DNA from: Mycolicibacterium moriokaense
Lineage (GTDB): Bacteria > Actinomycetota > Actinomycetes > Mycobacteriales > Mycobacteriaceae
Direction of reading: 5' to 3'
Length of the DNA stretch: 64,000 nucleotides
Assembly: GCF_010726085.1 (NCBI RefSeq)
Contig: NZ_AP022560.1
Span: 4,340,001-4,404,000, forward strand
Made by a program: the position numbers and the translations under genes. Positions 47,362 through 55,653 of this stretch are shown here, one piece after another; the first letter of the stretch is position 1; each line of letters opens with the position of its first letter. The notes beneath the pieces were generated by a model that worked only from the letters and a program-made list of their open reading frames with translations, ran no database searches and was not told the origin of the DNA.

Positions 47362-48252
47362 TTACTTGTCGCGGGCGACAATCACCGGCATCCGTGCCGC
47401 CTGCGCGACGGCCGAGCTCACCGAACCCAGGAGCAGTCCCGCGAACCCGCCGCGGCCGCGGCTGCCCACCACCAGCAGTTGCGCTTTCTCGGATTCCTCG
47501 ACGAGCCGGCGCGCCGGATTGTCCTGTCCGACAACCCGCCGGACGACGACGTCCGGGTATCGCTCGCAATAGCCGGCCAGCCGCTGAGCCAGTTCCTCCT
47601 CAGCCTGCGTGGCCACCTCGTCGGGAAGGATGTCCGTGGGAAAGTCCGCGAAGTTCATCCAGGTGTGGACCGCAACCAAATCGACTCCTCGACGACTGGC
47701 CTCGTCGAACGCGATCCCCGTCGCCAGTTCCGACGCCGGCGAACCGTCCACGCCGACCACGACGGGGGCGGCACTCGGATAGTCCATCAGCGGGTCCTCA
47801 TCGTGGATCACCGCCACCGGGCAGTGCGCGTGATGGATCACCCCGGAGCTGACCGAACCGAGCAGCAGTCCCGCTACCCCACCCAATCCGCGGCAGCCGA
47901 CCACCACGAGCTCGGCGTCCTTGGACATCTCCACCAAGGTCGACACCGCGCTGCCTGACACCACGCGGTGGTCGACGGCGATCTTCGGCTCGTCGGCCGT
48001 CGCGTCGAACACGAGTTTCAGCGCGTCGTCGATGACCTCCTGCGCGCGTTGTTCGCGTTGTTCTGCGTAGTAGGGAGCATCGACGAAGGGACCGAAGTCG
48101 GCCTGGGGGACGACAGTCACCACCGTCAGCGGCACACGGCGAAGGGCCGCCTCACGTGCCGCCCAGTCGGTCGCCACACGTGATGCGGGTGAGCCGTCGA
48201 CGCCCACCACAATGCCGTGGCCTTTGAGCTCCGGATCTGACTTAGCGGACAT
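47362..48252 (-). CDS. Universal stress protein 5 (tandem Usp domains)
   Basis: 296 residues, two intact ATP motifs ([17 protein letters not shown] and [17 protein letters not shown]). N-terminus [25 protein letters not shown]; the type resembles Rv2005c/Rv2623. ATG 48252 is fixed by GAGGAG 6 bases upstream; the 67 codons before it are not conserved. Its domain 2 resembles those of Usp2 and Usp4, indicating local duplication. Converges on dosR across 68 bp with no clear hairpin. Confidence 0.92.
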   Translation of the reverse strand: MSAKSDPELKGHGIVVGVDGSPASRVATDWAAREAALRRVPLTVVTVVPQADFGPFVDAPYYAEQREQRAQEVIDDALKLVFDATADEPKIAVDHRVVSGSAVSTLVEMSKDAELVVVGCRGLGGVAGLLLGSVSSGVIHHAHCPVAVIHDEDPLMDYPSAAPVVVGVDGSPASELATGIAFDEASRRGVDLVAVHTWMNFADFPTDILPDEVATQAEEELAQRLAGYCERYPDVVVRRVVGQDNPARRLVEESEKAQLLVVGSRGRGGFAGLLLGSVSSAVAQAARMPVIVARDK

Positions 48253-48296
48253 TTCGTTCTCCTCGACTCGCCGTGGAGAATCACACGGCCGATCGG

Positions 48297-48362
48297 AGGC
48301 TAACGTCGTGAACGACCTGGCCTCAGGAGGCATTCGTCCTGAGATACATGGCCAAAAGTCCC
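48297..48362 (-). promoter_or_regulatory. DosR-type promoter of stress protein 5
   Basis: On the minus strand box GGGACTTTTGGCCA (48362-48349), then an inverted repeat CTCAGGA-8-TCCTGAG (48322-48343), then -10 TAGCCT (48302-48297). Predicted start about 48290; the inverted repeat centres at -42 and the consensus-like box at -65. The proximal site is a poor DosR match, so the pairing here is weaker than in the other promoters. Confidence 0.5.
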
Positions 48363-48428
48363 GGGAAGTGTCGGGGTGTTCGGGGCTGCACGGTCCGCGG
48401 CTGACGTGGACCCCTCGCGCGAACTTGG

Positions 48429-48501
48429 TACCCCCGATGGGATTCGAACCCACGCTACCGCCGTGAGAGGGCGGCGTCCTAGGCCGCTAGACGACGGGGG
48501 C
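48429..48501 (-). tRNA. tRNA-Glu (CTC)
   Basis: 73-nt cloverleaf on the minus strand. Acceptor GCCCCCG/CGGGGGT, anticodon stem CCGCC/GGCGG with loop CTCTCAC giving anticodon CTC, T-arm with GGTTCGAATCC, discriminator A. CCA is encoded at 48428-48426. It lies 3' of tRNA-Gln and gltX on the same strand. Confidence 0.96.
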
Positions 48502-48532
48502 TAGAACATTTCCGGAGAGCCAGCATAGCCCA

Positions 48533-48557
48533 GCGGATTATGCGGTTCATAATCCGC
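48533..48557. other. Hairpin between the two tRNA genes
   Basis: Perfect 9-bp arms GCGGATTAT (48533-48541) and ATAATCCGC (48549-48557), 7-nt loop. It lies about midway between the tRNA-Gln and tRNA-Glu genes. It may be a processing signal or terminator; it is not itself a tRNA, since no other arms can be drawn around it. Confidence 0.6.
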
Positions 48558-48596
48558 GAAGCCCGACGCCCTTCGCGCCGGAGCTCACCGGAATGG

Positions 48597-48668
48597 CTGG
48601 GGTACCAGGACTCGAACCTAGAATGGCTGAACCAGAATCAGCTGTGTTGCCAATTACACCATACCCCA
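48597..48668 (-). tRNA. tRNA-Gln (CTG)
   Basis: 72-nt cloverleaf on the minus strand. Acceptor TGGGGTA/TACCCCA, anticodon stem GCTGA/TCAGC with loop TTCTGGT (anticodon CTG), T-arm with GGTTCGAGTCC, discriminator G. CCA is encoded at 48596-48594. Confidence 0.96.
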
Positions 48669-48785
48669 TTGGCCGCTCGTAACCGCTGGTCACGAGCCTT
48701 TTTCGACCCTGTCACGGCAACGTCTGTGCCGCCGCGTGTTGTTCCGGGCCGACGTGCAGACTACCAAAGATTCGCGGGTGCTTTT

Positions 48786-50270
48786 TCACGCGTGGGCTGC
48801 GGCGGCGGCAGCGTGGTCACGACCCGCCCGCAGCCGGTGCAGGCTGCGGTCTCGACCCAACAGCTCGAGCGACTCGAACAGCGGCGGGCTGACCGTCGCG
48901 CCGGTGGCCGCGACCCGGATCGGGCCGAACGCCTTGCGCGGCTTGAGCGCCAGTTTCTCCAACAGCGAGTCCTTGAGGGCCTTTTCGATCTCGCCGGTGG
49001 TCCACTCCCCGATCGCCTCGAGCGCACCGAGAGCGGCGTCCAGGACCGCCACGGCGTCCGGGCCGAGCTCCTTGGCCGCGGCCTTCTCGTCGAGCGCGAA
49101 CTCGGCGTCGTTGAGGAACTTCAGCAGGTCCCACGCGTCGCCGAGCACGACGATCCGGGTCTGCACCAACCGGGCGGCCTCCGCGAACTGCGCCTCGTCG
49201 AGCCCGGTGTCGTGCCCGTGGGTGGCGAAGAACGCCGCCAGCCGCGCGGTGAAATCCTCCTCGCTCAACAGCCGGATGTGTTCGGCGTTGAGCGCGTCCG
49301 CCTTCTTCTGGTCGAAGCGTGCCGGGTTGGAGTTCACGTCCACGACGTCGAAGGCGGCCACCATCTCGTCGAGGCTGAAGACGTCGCGGTCCTCGGCGAT
49401 GCCCCAGCCCAGCAGCGCGAGGTAGTTCAGCAGGCCCTCGGGAATGAAGCCACGTTCGCGGTGCATGAACAGGTTCGACTGCGGATCGCGTTTGGACAGC
49501 TTCTTGTTGCCGTCTCCGAGCACGCTTGGCAGATGGGCGAATTCGGGTATCCATTCGGCGACGCCGATTCGGATCAGCGCCTGATACAGCGCGATCTGGC
49601 GCGGTGTGGACGGCAGCAGATCCTCGCCGCGCAGCACGTGCGTGATCTTCATCAGCGCGTCGTCGACGGGATTGACCAAGGTGTACAACGGATCTCCGCT
49701 GGCGCGGGTCAACGCGAAATCCGGGACGACGCCCGCGGCGAACGTCGTCTCCCCGCGTACGAGATCGTGCCAGGTGATGTCCTCGTCGGGCATCCGTAGT
49801 CGAAGCACCGGCCTGCGCCCTTCGGCGATGAACGCGGTGCGCTGTGCCTCGGTCAGTTCGCGATCGTAATTGTCGTAGCCCAGCTTGGGATTTCGGCCCG
49901 CCGCGACGTGCCGCGCCTCCACTTCCTCTGCTGTCGAGAACGCCTCGTAGGCCTCGCCGGATTCCACGAGGCGCGCGAGCACGTCACGGTAGATCTCGCG
50001 GCGCTCTGACTGCCGGTACGGCGCATACGGACCACCGATATCGGGGCCCTCGTCGTAGTTGAGTCCCAACCAACTCAGGGCATCCAGCAGCGCCAGATAG
50101 CTTTCCTCGCTGTCGCGCTGGGCGTCGGTGTCCTCGAGCCGGAACACGAACGTGCCGCCGCAATGGCGAGCATACGCCCAGTTGAACAGCGCTGTGCGGA
50201 TCAGACCGACGTGCGGTGTGCCCGTCGGCGATGGGCAGAACCGCACCCGCATATCGGTGCTTGGTGTCAT
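48786..50270 (-). CDS. gltX: Glutamyl-tRNA synthetase
   Basis: 494-residue class I synthetase. HIGH-type motif in [27 protein letters not shown]-type motif GNKKLSKRD, and GluRS-specific [16 protein letters not shown]. Mycobacteria lack GlnRS, and their GluRS also charges tRNA-Gln with Glu for later amidation by GatCAB; the adjacent tRNA-Gln and tRNA-Glu genes fit that. Start ATG 50270 overlaps the FAH-family stop by 4 bases; the upstream open frame is shadow. Orthologue Rv2992c. Confidence 0.97.
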   Translation of the reverse strand: MTPSTDMRVRFCPSPTGTPHVGLIRTALFNWAYARHCGGTFVFRLEDTDAQRDSEESYLALLDALSWLGLNYDEGPDIGGPYAPYRQSERREIYRDVLARLVESGEAYEAFSTAEEVEARHVAAGRNPKLGYDNYDRELTEAQRTAFIAEGRRPVLRLRMPDEDITWHDLVRGETTFAAGVVPDFALTRASGDPLYTLVNPVDDALMKITHVLRGEDLLPSTPRQIALYQALIRIGVAEWIPEFAHLPSVLGDGNKKLSKRDPQSNLFMHRERGFIPEGLLNYLALLGWGIAEDRDVFSLDEMVAAFDVVDVNSNPARFDQKKADALNAEHIRLLSEEDFTARLAAFFATHGHDTGLDEAQFAEAARLVQTRIVVLGDAWDLLKFLNDAEFALDEKAAAKELGPDAVAVLDAALGALEAIGEWTTGEIEKALKDSLLEKLALKPRKAFGPIRVAATGATVSPPLFESLELLGRDRSLHRLRAGRDHAAAAAAHA

Positions 50271-51055
50271 GGCTTTCCTTTGCGCACAACCGGATTGGAC
50301 AACGTGCCGATGCCCTCGATACCGATGCTCACGGTATCGCCGTCCTCGATCGGACCGACGCCCTCGGGCGTCCCGGTGAGGATGAGGTCGCCGGGCAGCA
50401 GCGTCATCACCGCCGAGATCCATTCCACGATGGCACCGACGTCGTGAATCATCAGCGACGTCCGACTGAGCTGTTTCGTTTCTCCGTTGACCTCGGTGCG
50501 CAACTCTAGATCGGCCGGATCGACATCGGTGACGATCCACGGCCCGATCGGACAGAACGTGTCGTGGCCTTTGGCCCTGGTCCACTGACCGTCCTTTTTC
50601 TGCTGATCGCGCGCCGATACGTCGTTACCGATCGCGTAGCCCAGGATGTTCTCCGCGGCGCGGGCGGCGGGCACGTCCTTGCATGGCCGGCCGATGACGA
50701 CGGCGAGCTCGCCCTCGAAGTGCACCGGGTTGGCGTCGGCGGGCAGTTGGATGGGCACGTTCGGGCCGATGATCGCGGTGTTGGGCTTCATGAACATCAC
50801 CGGGTCGGGGAAATCTCCTCCGCCCATCTCGGCGACGTGGGCCGCGTAGTTCTTGCCGATGCAGACCACCTTGCTGGCCAGGATCGGTGCCAACAACCGC
50901 ACATCGGCCAGCGGCCACTGCCTGCCGGTGAAGGTCGGCGTGCCGAAGGGGTGCTCGGCGATCTCTCGAGCGACCGCCTCGCTGAGGTCATCGGGGGGAC
51001 CTTCGATGGCAACGAAGGCGACCCCGTCGGGGCTGGCGATACGACCAAGGCGCAT
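50267..51055 (-). CDS. Fumarylacetoacetate hydrolase-family protein
   Basis: 262 residues of the FAH superfamily (2-hydroxyhepta-2,4-diene-1,7-dioate isomerase / acylpyruvase type). Metal-binding Glu/Asp are in [18 protein letters not shown] and [10 protein letters not shown]; other marks are [14 protein letters not shown] and [14 protein letters not shown]. Orthologue of Rv2993c. It is translationally coupled to gltX by ATGA, a conserved pairing in mycobacteria without obvious metabolic reason. Substrate unknown. Confidence 0.93.
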   Translation of the reverse strand: MRLGRIASPDGVAFVAIEGPPDDLSEAVAREIAEHPFGTPTFTGRQWPLADVRLLAPILASKVVCIGKNYAAHVAEMGGGDFPDPVMFMKPNTAIIGPNVPIQLPADANPVHFEGELAVVIGRPCKDVPAARAAENILGYAIGNDVSARDQQKKDGQWTRAKGHDTFCPIGPWIVTDVDPADLELRTEVNGETKQLSRTSLMIHDVGAIVEWISAVMTLLPGDLILTGTPEGVGPIEDGDTVSIGIEGIGTLSNPVVRKGKP

Positions 51056-51116
51056 TCCCTCAGCCTAGTGGCCGCGATCAACGGCGCTGCGACCGCACTT
51101 GTCTGTGACTGAGTCC

Positions 51117-51146
51117 CATATATTGAGAAATATATTCAGATATATG
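51117..51146. promoter_or_regulatory. AT-rich palindrome/direct repeat upstream of the MFS transporter
   Basis: CATATAT (51117-51123) mirrors ATATATG (51140-51146); within it ATATATTGAGAA (51118-51129) and ATATATTCAGAT (51130-51141) repeat directly. It stands out as AT-only sequence in GC-rich DNA. TATATT (51131-51136) could be a -10 placing the start at about ATG 51144. Likely operator or promoter. Confidence 0.55.
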
Positions 51147-51170
51147 AGACAGCCATGCGAACATTGGGTC

Positions 51171-52355
51171 ATGGCCGCCGAGACGATCAGCACCGCGCGC
51201 CGCTGGTCGCTGCTCGTCATCGCGCTGACCGCCACGACAAGCGCCAACGTCTTCATCAACGGTGCGGCATTCCTGATTCCGACCCTGCATTCCGAGCGAG
51301 GGCTGGACCTGGCGGCCGCGGGACTGCTCTCGTCGATGGCCGGGTTCGGCCTGGTGCTCACACTCATCGCCTGGGGCTACGTGGTCGACCGCGTCGGTGA
51401 ACGCATCGTGTTGTCCCTCGGCTCGGCTCTCATCGCCGCCGCGGCGTTCGCGGCCGCCTCCGTGGACTCCCTGTTCGCGATGGGCGCGTTCCTGCTCCTC
51501 GGCGGAATGGCCGCGGCGAGCAGTAATTCGGCCAGCGGCCGGCTGGTGGTCGGCTGGTTTCCACCGGACCAACGCGGGTTGGTCATGGGGATCCGCCAGA
51601 CCGCGACCCCTCTCGGAGTCGGCCTGGGCGCCTTGGTGATTCCGCGGCTGGCCGAGAGCTACAGCATCTCGGTCGCCCTGTTGTTTCCCGCGGTGGTCTG
51701 CGCGGTGTCCGCGGTGGTCTGCGCGGTCGCCGTGATCGACCCGCCGCGGCCGCCACGTGCCGAGGCGCCGGCCGAACACCTGGCGAACCCGTACCGCGCG
51801 TCGACGGTGCTGACGCGTATTCACGCCGCGTCCGTCCTGCTGGTGGTGCCGCAGGCGGTGCTGTGGACATTCGCGTTGGTGTGGCTGATGACCGATCGCG
51901 GGTGGTCGGCGGCGTCAGCAGGCGCCGTTGTCACGGTGGCCCAGGTGTTTGGCGCCGGCGGCCGAATCGCTGCCGGGCGTTGGTCGGACGTCGCGGGCTC
52001 GCGGCTGAGGCCGATCCGCACCATCGCGCTCGCCGCCGCGCTGACCATGGGCCTGTTGGCGCTGACCGACTGGCTCAGTTCCCCGGTCAGTGTGGCGATG
52101 ATGGTCATCGCCTCAGTGATCACCGTGTCGGACAACGGGTTGGCGTTCACCGCAATCGCCGAGATCGCCGGTCCGTTCTGGAGTGGACGCGCGCTCGGTG
52201 TGCAGAACACCAGTCAACATCTGGCTTCCGCAGCTGCCGCACCACTCTTCGGCGCCTTGATCGGTGTGGCCGGCTATGCGGCGGCGTTCGCCGTGAGCGC
52301 CCTCCTCCCCCTGTTGGCGGTACGCGTCGTCCCCGCCGAGCCGAAGCGGACCTGA
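51171..52355 (+). CDS. Major facilitator superfamily transporter (Rv2994-like)
   Basis: 394 residues, about twelve transmembrane helices in two halves (LLVIALTATTSANVFINGAA to FALVWLMTDRG onward). The MFS motif A region between helices 2 and 3 is GYVVDRVGERI. I use ATG 51171, the first codon of the typical N-terminus. In-frame ATG 51144 is a strong alternative: a TATATT -10 sits 13 bp before it, which would make it a leaderless start adding nine residues. Substrate unknown. Orthologue of Rv2994 by position. Confidence 0.88.
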   Translation: MAAETISTARRWSLLVIALTATTSANVFINGAAFLIPTLHSERGLDLAAAGLLSSMAGFGLVLTLIAWGYVVDRVGERIVLSLGSALIAAAAFAAASVDSLFAMGAFLLLGGMAAASSNSASGRLVVGWFPPDQRGLVMGIRQTATPLGVGLGALVIPRLAESYSISVALLFPAVVCAVSAVVCAVAVIDPPRPPRAEAPAEHLANPYRASTVLTRIHAASVLLVVPQAVLWTFALVWLMTDRGWSAASAGAVVTVAQVFGAGGRIAAGRWSDVAGSRLRPIRTIALAAALTMGLLALTDWLSSPVSVAMMVIASVITVSDNGLAFTAIAEIAGPFWSGRALGVQNTSQHLASAAAAPLFGALIGVAGYAAAFAVSALLPLLAVRVVPAEPKRT

Positions 52356-52359
52356 CGCG

Positions 52360-52980
52360 TCACGCGTGTTGAGAGCGCCGCGGCAACATCACCAATGCCG
52401 CGACCAGGAAGCACAACGCGCCAACGAACGTGCCTGCGTTGGCCAGCAGTGCGTCCTCGGTGACACCGGAGTTGCTCACGAACGCACCGAGCGCCGACAC
52501 CGCGAAGGCCACGCAGCCGATCAAGTTGATCCACTCCCCCTGCCAGTCACGGGATTTCAGCTCGACGATCCCAACGGCGGCGGTCACGGCGACCACTCCG
52601 AGCAGGCCACTGATCAGGAACGCCAGCGATCCTGTGGCGTCGGGCGCCCACACAAATCGCCGCTCCGGTGCGACCGCATGCGCCCACAGCGCGGAACCCG
52701 TGCTGATGTTGAACAGGATCGTCCCGACGAACTGAGTGGCCGCCGAGAGCCAGCCGATCCGCATCGGTGGTCCGGACAACACGAGCTGCATCCAGCCCGC
52801 GGTGCTGAAGAACCAGGAGCCGATGAAGCACAGCAGGTTGGCGATCCCGGCGCCGGCGATCGCGGACATCCCCGGAACGGTCGCAAGCGCGAACAGCGAC
52901 GAGCCGATTGCGAACAACCAGCATTGCCGTCTGAGGGTCGCCGCGCGAGCCAGCTCAGAGAAGCGAGACGATCCGGTCAC
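52360..52980 (-). CDS. Predicted integral membrane protein (YrhK-like?)
   Basis: 206 residues. About six hydrophobic helices ([90 protein letters not shown]). GTG 52980 is the only plausible start and overlaps leuB by 26 bases; the frame upstream is leuB shadow. The pattern of Trp/Gln between helices resembles YrhK-domain proteins, with low certainty. It is tail-to-tail with the MFS gene (4 bp). Function unknown. Confidence 0.75.
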   Translation of the reverse strand: MTGSSRFSELARAATLRRQCWLFAIGSSLFALATVPGMSAIAGAGIANLLCFIGSWFFSTAGWMQLVLSGPPMRIGWLSAATQFVGTILFNISTGSALWAHAVAPERRFVWAPDATGSLAFLISGLLGVVAVTAAVGIVELKSRDWQGEWINLIGCVAFAVSALGAFVSNSGVTEDALLANAGTFVGALCFLVAALVMLPRRSQHA

Positions 52981-53965
52981 CGATCTCCGTGGTGGAGCGC
53001 CGCTCGTCGCCGCGGGTGGCCAGATGTTGCTCGACGGCCTTGTCCACGCGGGCGGCCGCATCGATCTCACCCTGGTGGGACAGCAGCAGCGCCACCGACA
53101 TGATCGCCGCGGTGGGATCGGCGATGCCCTGTCCGGCGATGTCGGGTGCGCTGCCGTGCACGGGTTCGAACATCGACGGGTTCGTCCGCGTCGCATCGAT
53201 GTTGCCGCTCGCCGCCAGGCCGATGCCACCGCACACCGCCGCGGCGAGGTCGGTGACGATGTCGCCGAACAGGTTGTCGGTGACGATGACGTCGAATCGA
53301 CCCGGATCGGTGACTAGATGGATGGTCGCGGAATCGACGTGCTGATAGGCGATCTCGACATCCGGGTACTCGGTGCCGACCTCCTGCACGGTGCGCCACC
53401 ACAGTGCGCCCGCATACGTCAGCACATTGTTCTTGTGCACCAGGGTCAACTGTCCGCGCCGCCGCGATGCCCGCGCGAAGGCGTCGTGCACGACCCGTCG
53501 CACCCCGTACGCCGTGTTGACGCTGACCTCGGTGGCGATTTCGTGCGGCGTCCCGACCCGGATCGCACCGCCGTTGCCCGTGTAGGGCCCCTCGGTGCCC
53601 TCGCGGACGACGACGAAGTCGATGTCGGGGTTTCCGGCGAGCGGACTGCTCACGCCCGGATACAGCCGGGCGGGCCGCAGGTTGATGTGGTGGTCAAGTT
53701 CGAATCGAATCCTCAGCAGCAGACCGCGTTCCAGCAGACCGCTGGGCACCGACGGGTCGCCGATCGCGCCAAGCAGAATGGCGTCGTGCCCGCGCAGTTC
53801 GTCGAGCACGGAGTCAGGCAGTACTTCGCCGCTGGCGTGGTACCTGCGCGCGCCGAGGTCGTATTCGGTCTTGTCCACACCGGGTAGGACGGCATCGAGC
53901 ACCTTGACGGCCTCGCCTATGACCTCGGGGCCGATGCCGTCGCCGGCGATGATCGCCAATTTCAC
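52955..53965 (-). CDS. leuB: 3-isopropylmalate dehydrogenase
   Basis: 336-residue decarboxylating dehydrogenase, third leucine-specific step. [22 protein letters not shown], substrate Arg/Lys in [20 protein letters not shown], and [23 protein letters not shown] with metal-binding Asp. Start GTG 53965 overlaps the serA stop (GTGA). Orthologue Rv2995c. leuCD lie about 19 kb away under the IclR operator; no similar inverted repeat was seen in front of serA-leuB. Confidence 0.97.
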   Translation of the reverse strand: MKLAIIAGDGIGPEVIGEAVKVLDAVLPGVDKTEYDLGARRYHASGEVLPDSVLDELRGHDAILLGAIGDPSVPSGLLERGLLLRIRFELDHHINLRPARLYPGVSSPLAGNPDIDFVVVREGTEGPYTGNGGAIRVGTPHEIATEVSVNTAYGVRRVVHDAFARASRRRGQLTLVHKNNVLTYAGALWWRTVQEVGTEYPDVEIAYQHVDSATIHLVTDPGRFDVIVTDNLFGDIVTDLAAAVCGGIGLAASGNIDATRTNPSMFEPVHGSAPDIAGQGIADPTAAIMSVALLLSHQGEIDAAARVDKAVEQHLATRGDERRSTTEIGDRIVSLL

Positions 53966-55548
53966 GACAGGTCCACCACTTCCAGCAGCTTGGCGCCCAC
54001 GGCCGCGGTGATCGCGGCTCGGACGTCCTCGGGCACATCGCGATCGATGCGCAACAGGATCGTCGCGCCGGGACCCTCGGCATCCTCGCTGAGTTGGGCG
54101 GCGTGAATGTTGATGTCGGCGGTGCCCAGCAGCGTGCCGATCTTGCCCAGCGTGCCCGGCTGGTCGATGTAGTTGATGATCAGGTAGACGCCCTCGGCGC
54201 GCAGATCGAAGTTGCGGCCGTTGATCTGGACGATCTTCTCCACCAGCTGCGGCCCCGACAGGGTTCCGCTGACGTTGGCAACCGACCCGTCGGAGTAGAC
54301 CGCGCGGACGTCGACGACGCTGCGGTGGTTGGGGCTCTCGGTGGCGGTGCTGATATCGGCTTCGACGCCACGCTCGGCGGCCAGCGCAGGAGCGTTGACG
54401 AACGTCACCGGGTCTTCGATGACGGCGCTGAACAATCCGCGCAACGCCGAAAGACGAAGTACCTCAACATCTTCGGATGCCAGCTCGCCGCGGACCTGAA
54501 TCGAAAGCGACACCGGCAGGTCGGCGGACAGGACGCCGACCAGCAGTCCCAGCTTGCGCACCAGGTCCAGCCACGGTGCGACCTCTTCGCCGACGACCCC
54601 GCCGCCGACGTTGACCGCGTCGGGCACGAACTCCCCGGCAAGCGCCAGCTTCACGCTCTCGGCGACGTCGGTGCCCGCCCGGTCCTGGGCCTCGGCCGTC
54701 GATGCGCCGAGGTGCGGAGTCACCACCACCTGGGGCAGCTCGAAAAGCGGACTGTCCGTGCACGGTTCGGTGGCGAAGACGTCGAGGCCGGCGGCGCGAA
54801 CACGTCCGTCGGTGATGGCTTCGGCCAGCGCGGCCTCGTCGACCAGGCCGCCGCGCGCGGCGTTGACGATGATGACACCCGGCTTGACCTTGGTGAGCGC
54901 CTCCTTGCCGATCAGGCCGGCGGTCTCCTTGGTCTTGGGCAGGTGCACCGAGATGAAGTCGGCCCGGGCCAGCAGTTCGTCGAGCGTGAGCAATTCGATG
55001 CCGAGCTGGGCGGCGCGGGCCGCCGACACGTACGGGTCGTAGGCCACGATGTGCGTCCCGAACGCAGCCAGCCGCTGCGCCACCAGCTGCCCGATACGGC
55101 CAAGGCCGACGACGCCGACCGTCTTGCCGTAGATCTCGGTGCCGGAGAATGCCGAGCGCTTCCAGGTGTGCTCGCGAAGGGTCGCGTCGGCGGCGGGTAT
55201 CTGCCGGGCCGCCGACAGCAGGAGCGCCACCGCATGCTCGGCGGCGCTGTGGATGTTCGACGTCGGCGCGTTGACCACCAGCACACCGCGGGCGGTGGCC
55301 GCGTCGACGTCGACGTTGTCCAGGCCGACGCCGGCGCGGGCGACGATCTTGAGTTTGGGGGCCGCGGCGAGCACCTCGGCGTCCACGGTGGTCGCCGAGC
55401 GCACCAGTAGCGCGTCGGCCTCAGGCACCGCGGCCAGTAACTTTTCTCGGTCCGGACCGTCGACCCAGCGCACTTCCACCTGGTCACCCAGGGCGGCCAC
55501 GGTCGATGGCGCCAACTTGTCGGCGATCAATACAACGGGCAGGCTCAC
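53962..55548 (-). CDS. serA: D-3-phosphoglycerate dehydrogenase, long form
   Basis: 528 residues: NAD-binding and substrate domains ([21 protein letters not shown]; catalytic Arg in [13 protein letters not shown], Glu and His in [10 protein letters not shown]), an intervening ASB domain (about 320-455), and a C-terminal ACT domain ([23 protein letters not shown]) for serine feedback. This type 1 architecture is that of M. tuberculosis SerA1 (Rv2996c). Start ATG 55548. Coupled to leuB by a 4-base overlap. Confidence 0.97.
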   Translation of the reverse strand: MSLPVVLIADKLAPSTVAALGDQVEVRWVDGPDREKLLAAVPEADALLVRSATTVDAEVLAAAPKLKIVARAGVGLDNVDVDAATARGVLVVNAPTSNIHSAAEHAVALLLSAARQIPAADATLREHTWKRSAFSGTEIYGKTVGVVGLGRIGQLVAQRLAAFGTHIVAYDPYVSAARAAQLGIELLTLDELLARADFISVHLPKTKETAGLIGKEALTKVKPGVIIVNAARGGLVDEAALAEAITDGRVRAAGLDVFATEPCTDSPLFELPQVVVTPHLGASTAEAQDRAGTDVAESVKLALAGEFVPDAVNVGGGVVGEEVAPWLDLVRKLGLLVGVLSADLPVSLSIQVRGELASEDVEVLRLSALRGLFSAVIEDPVTFVNAPALAAERGVEADISTATESPNHRSVVDVRAVYSDGSVANVSGTLSGPQLVEKIVQINGRNFDLRAEGVYLIINYIDQPGTLGKIGTLLGTADINIHAAQLSEDAEGPGATILLRIDRDVPEDVRAAITAAVGAKLLEVVDLS

Positions 55549-55582
55549 GCGGTCAGCCTAATGGGCTGCATTCGCCGGGTGG

Positions 55583-55653
55583 TGGGCGGGAGAATCGCGA
55601 GCTGGGGGCCGGGAGAATCCCGCAAGTGGAGGGCGGCAGAATCGCGAGCGTGG
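55583..55653 (+). repeat. Three short direct repeats before the FAD oxidoreductase
   Basis: The core AGAATCGCGAGC occurs at 55591-55602 and 55639-55650, with a variant AGAATCCCGCAAG at 55614-55626, each preceded by G-rich GGGCGG or GGGCCGGG. Spacing is 23 and 25 bp. The last copy runs into GTG 55650. Confidence 0.7.

Noticed and set aside
48533-48557. Additional tRNA between tRNA-Gln and tRNA-Glu
   Set aside because: The 9-bp hairpin cannot be extended to a cloverleaf and has no T-loop consensus.
36640-48700. Phage or transposon origin of the stress-gene island
   Set aside because: No integrase, transposase, terminal inverted repeat or tRNA-end duplication was found.
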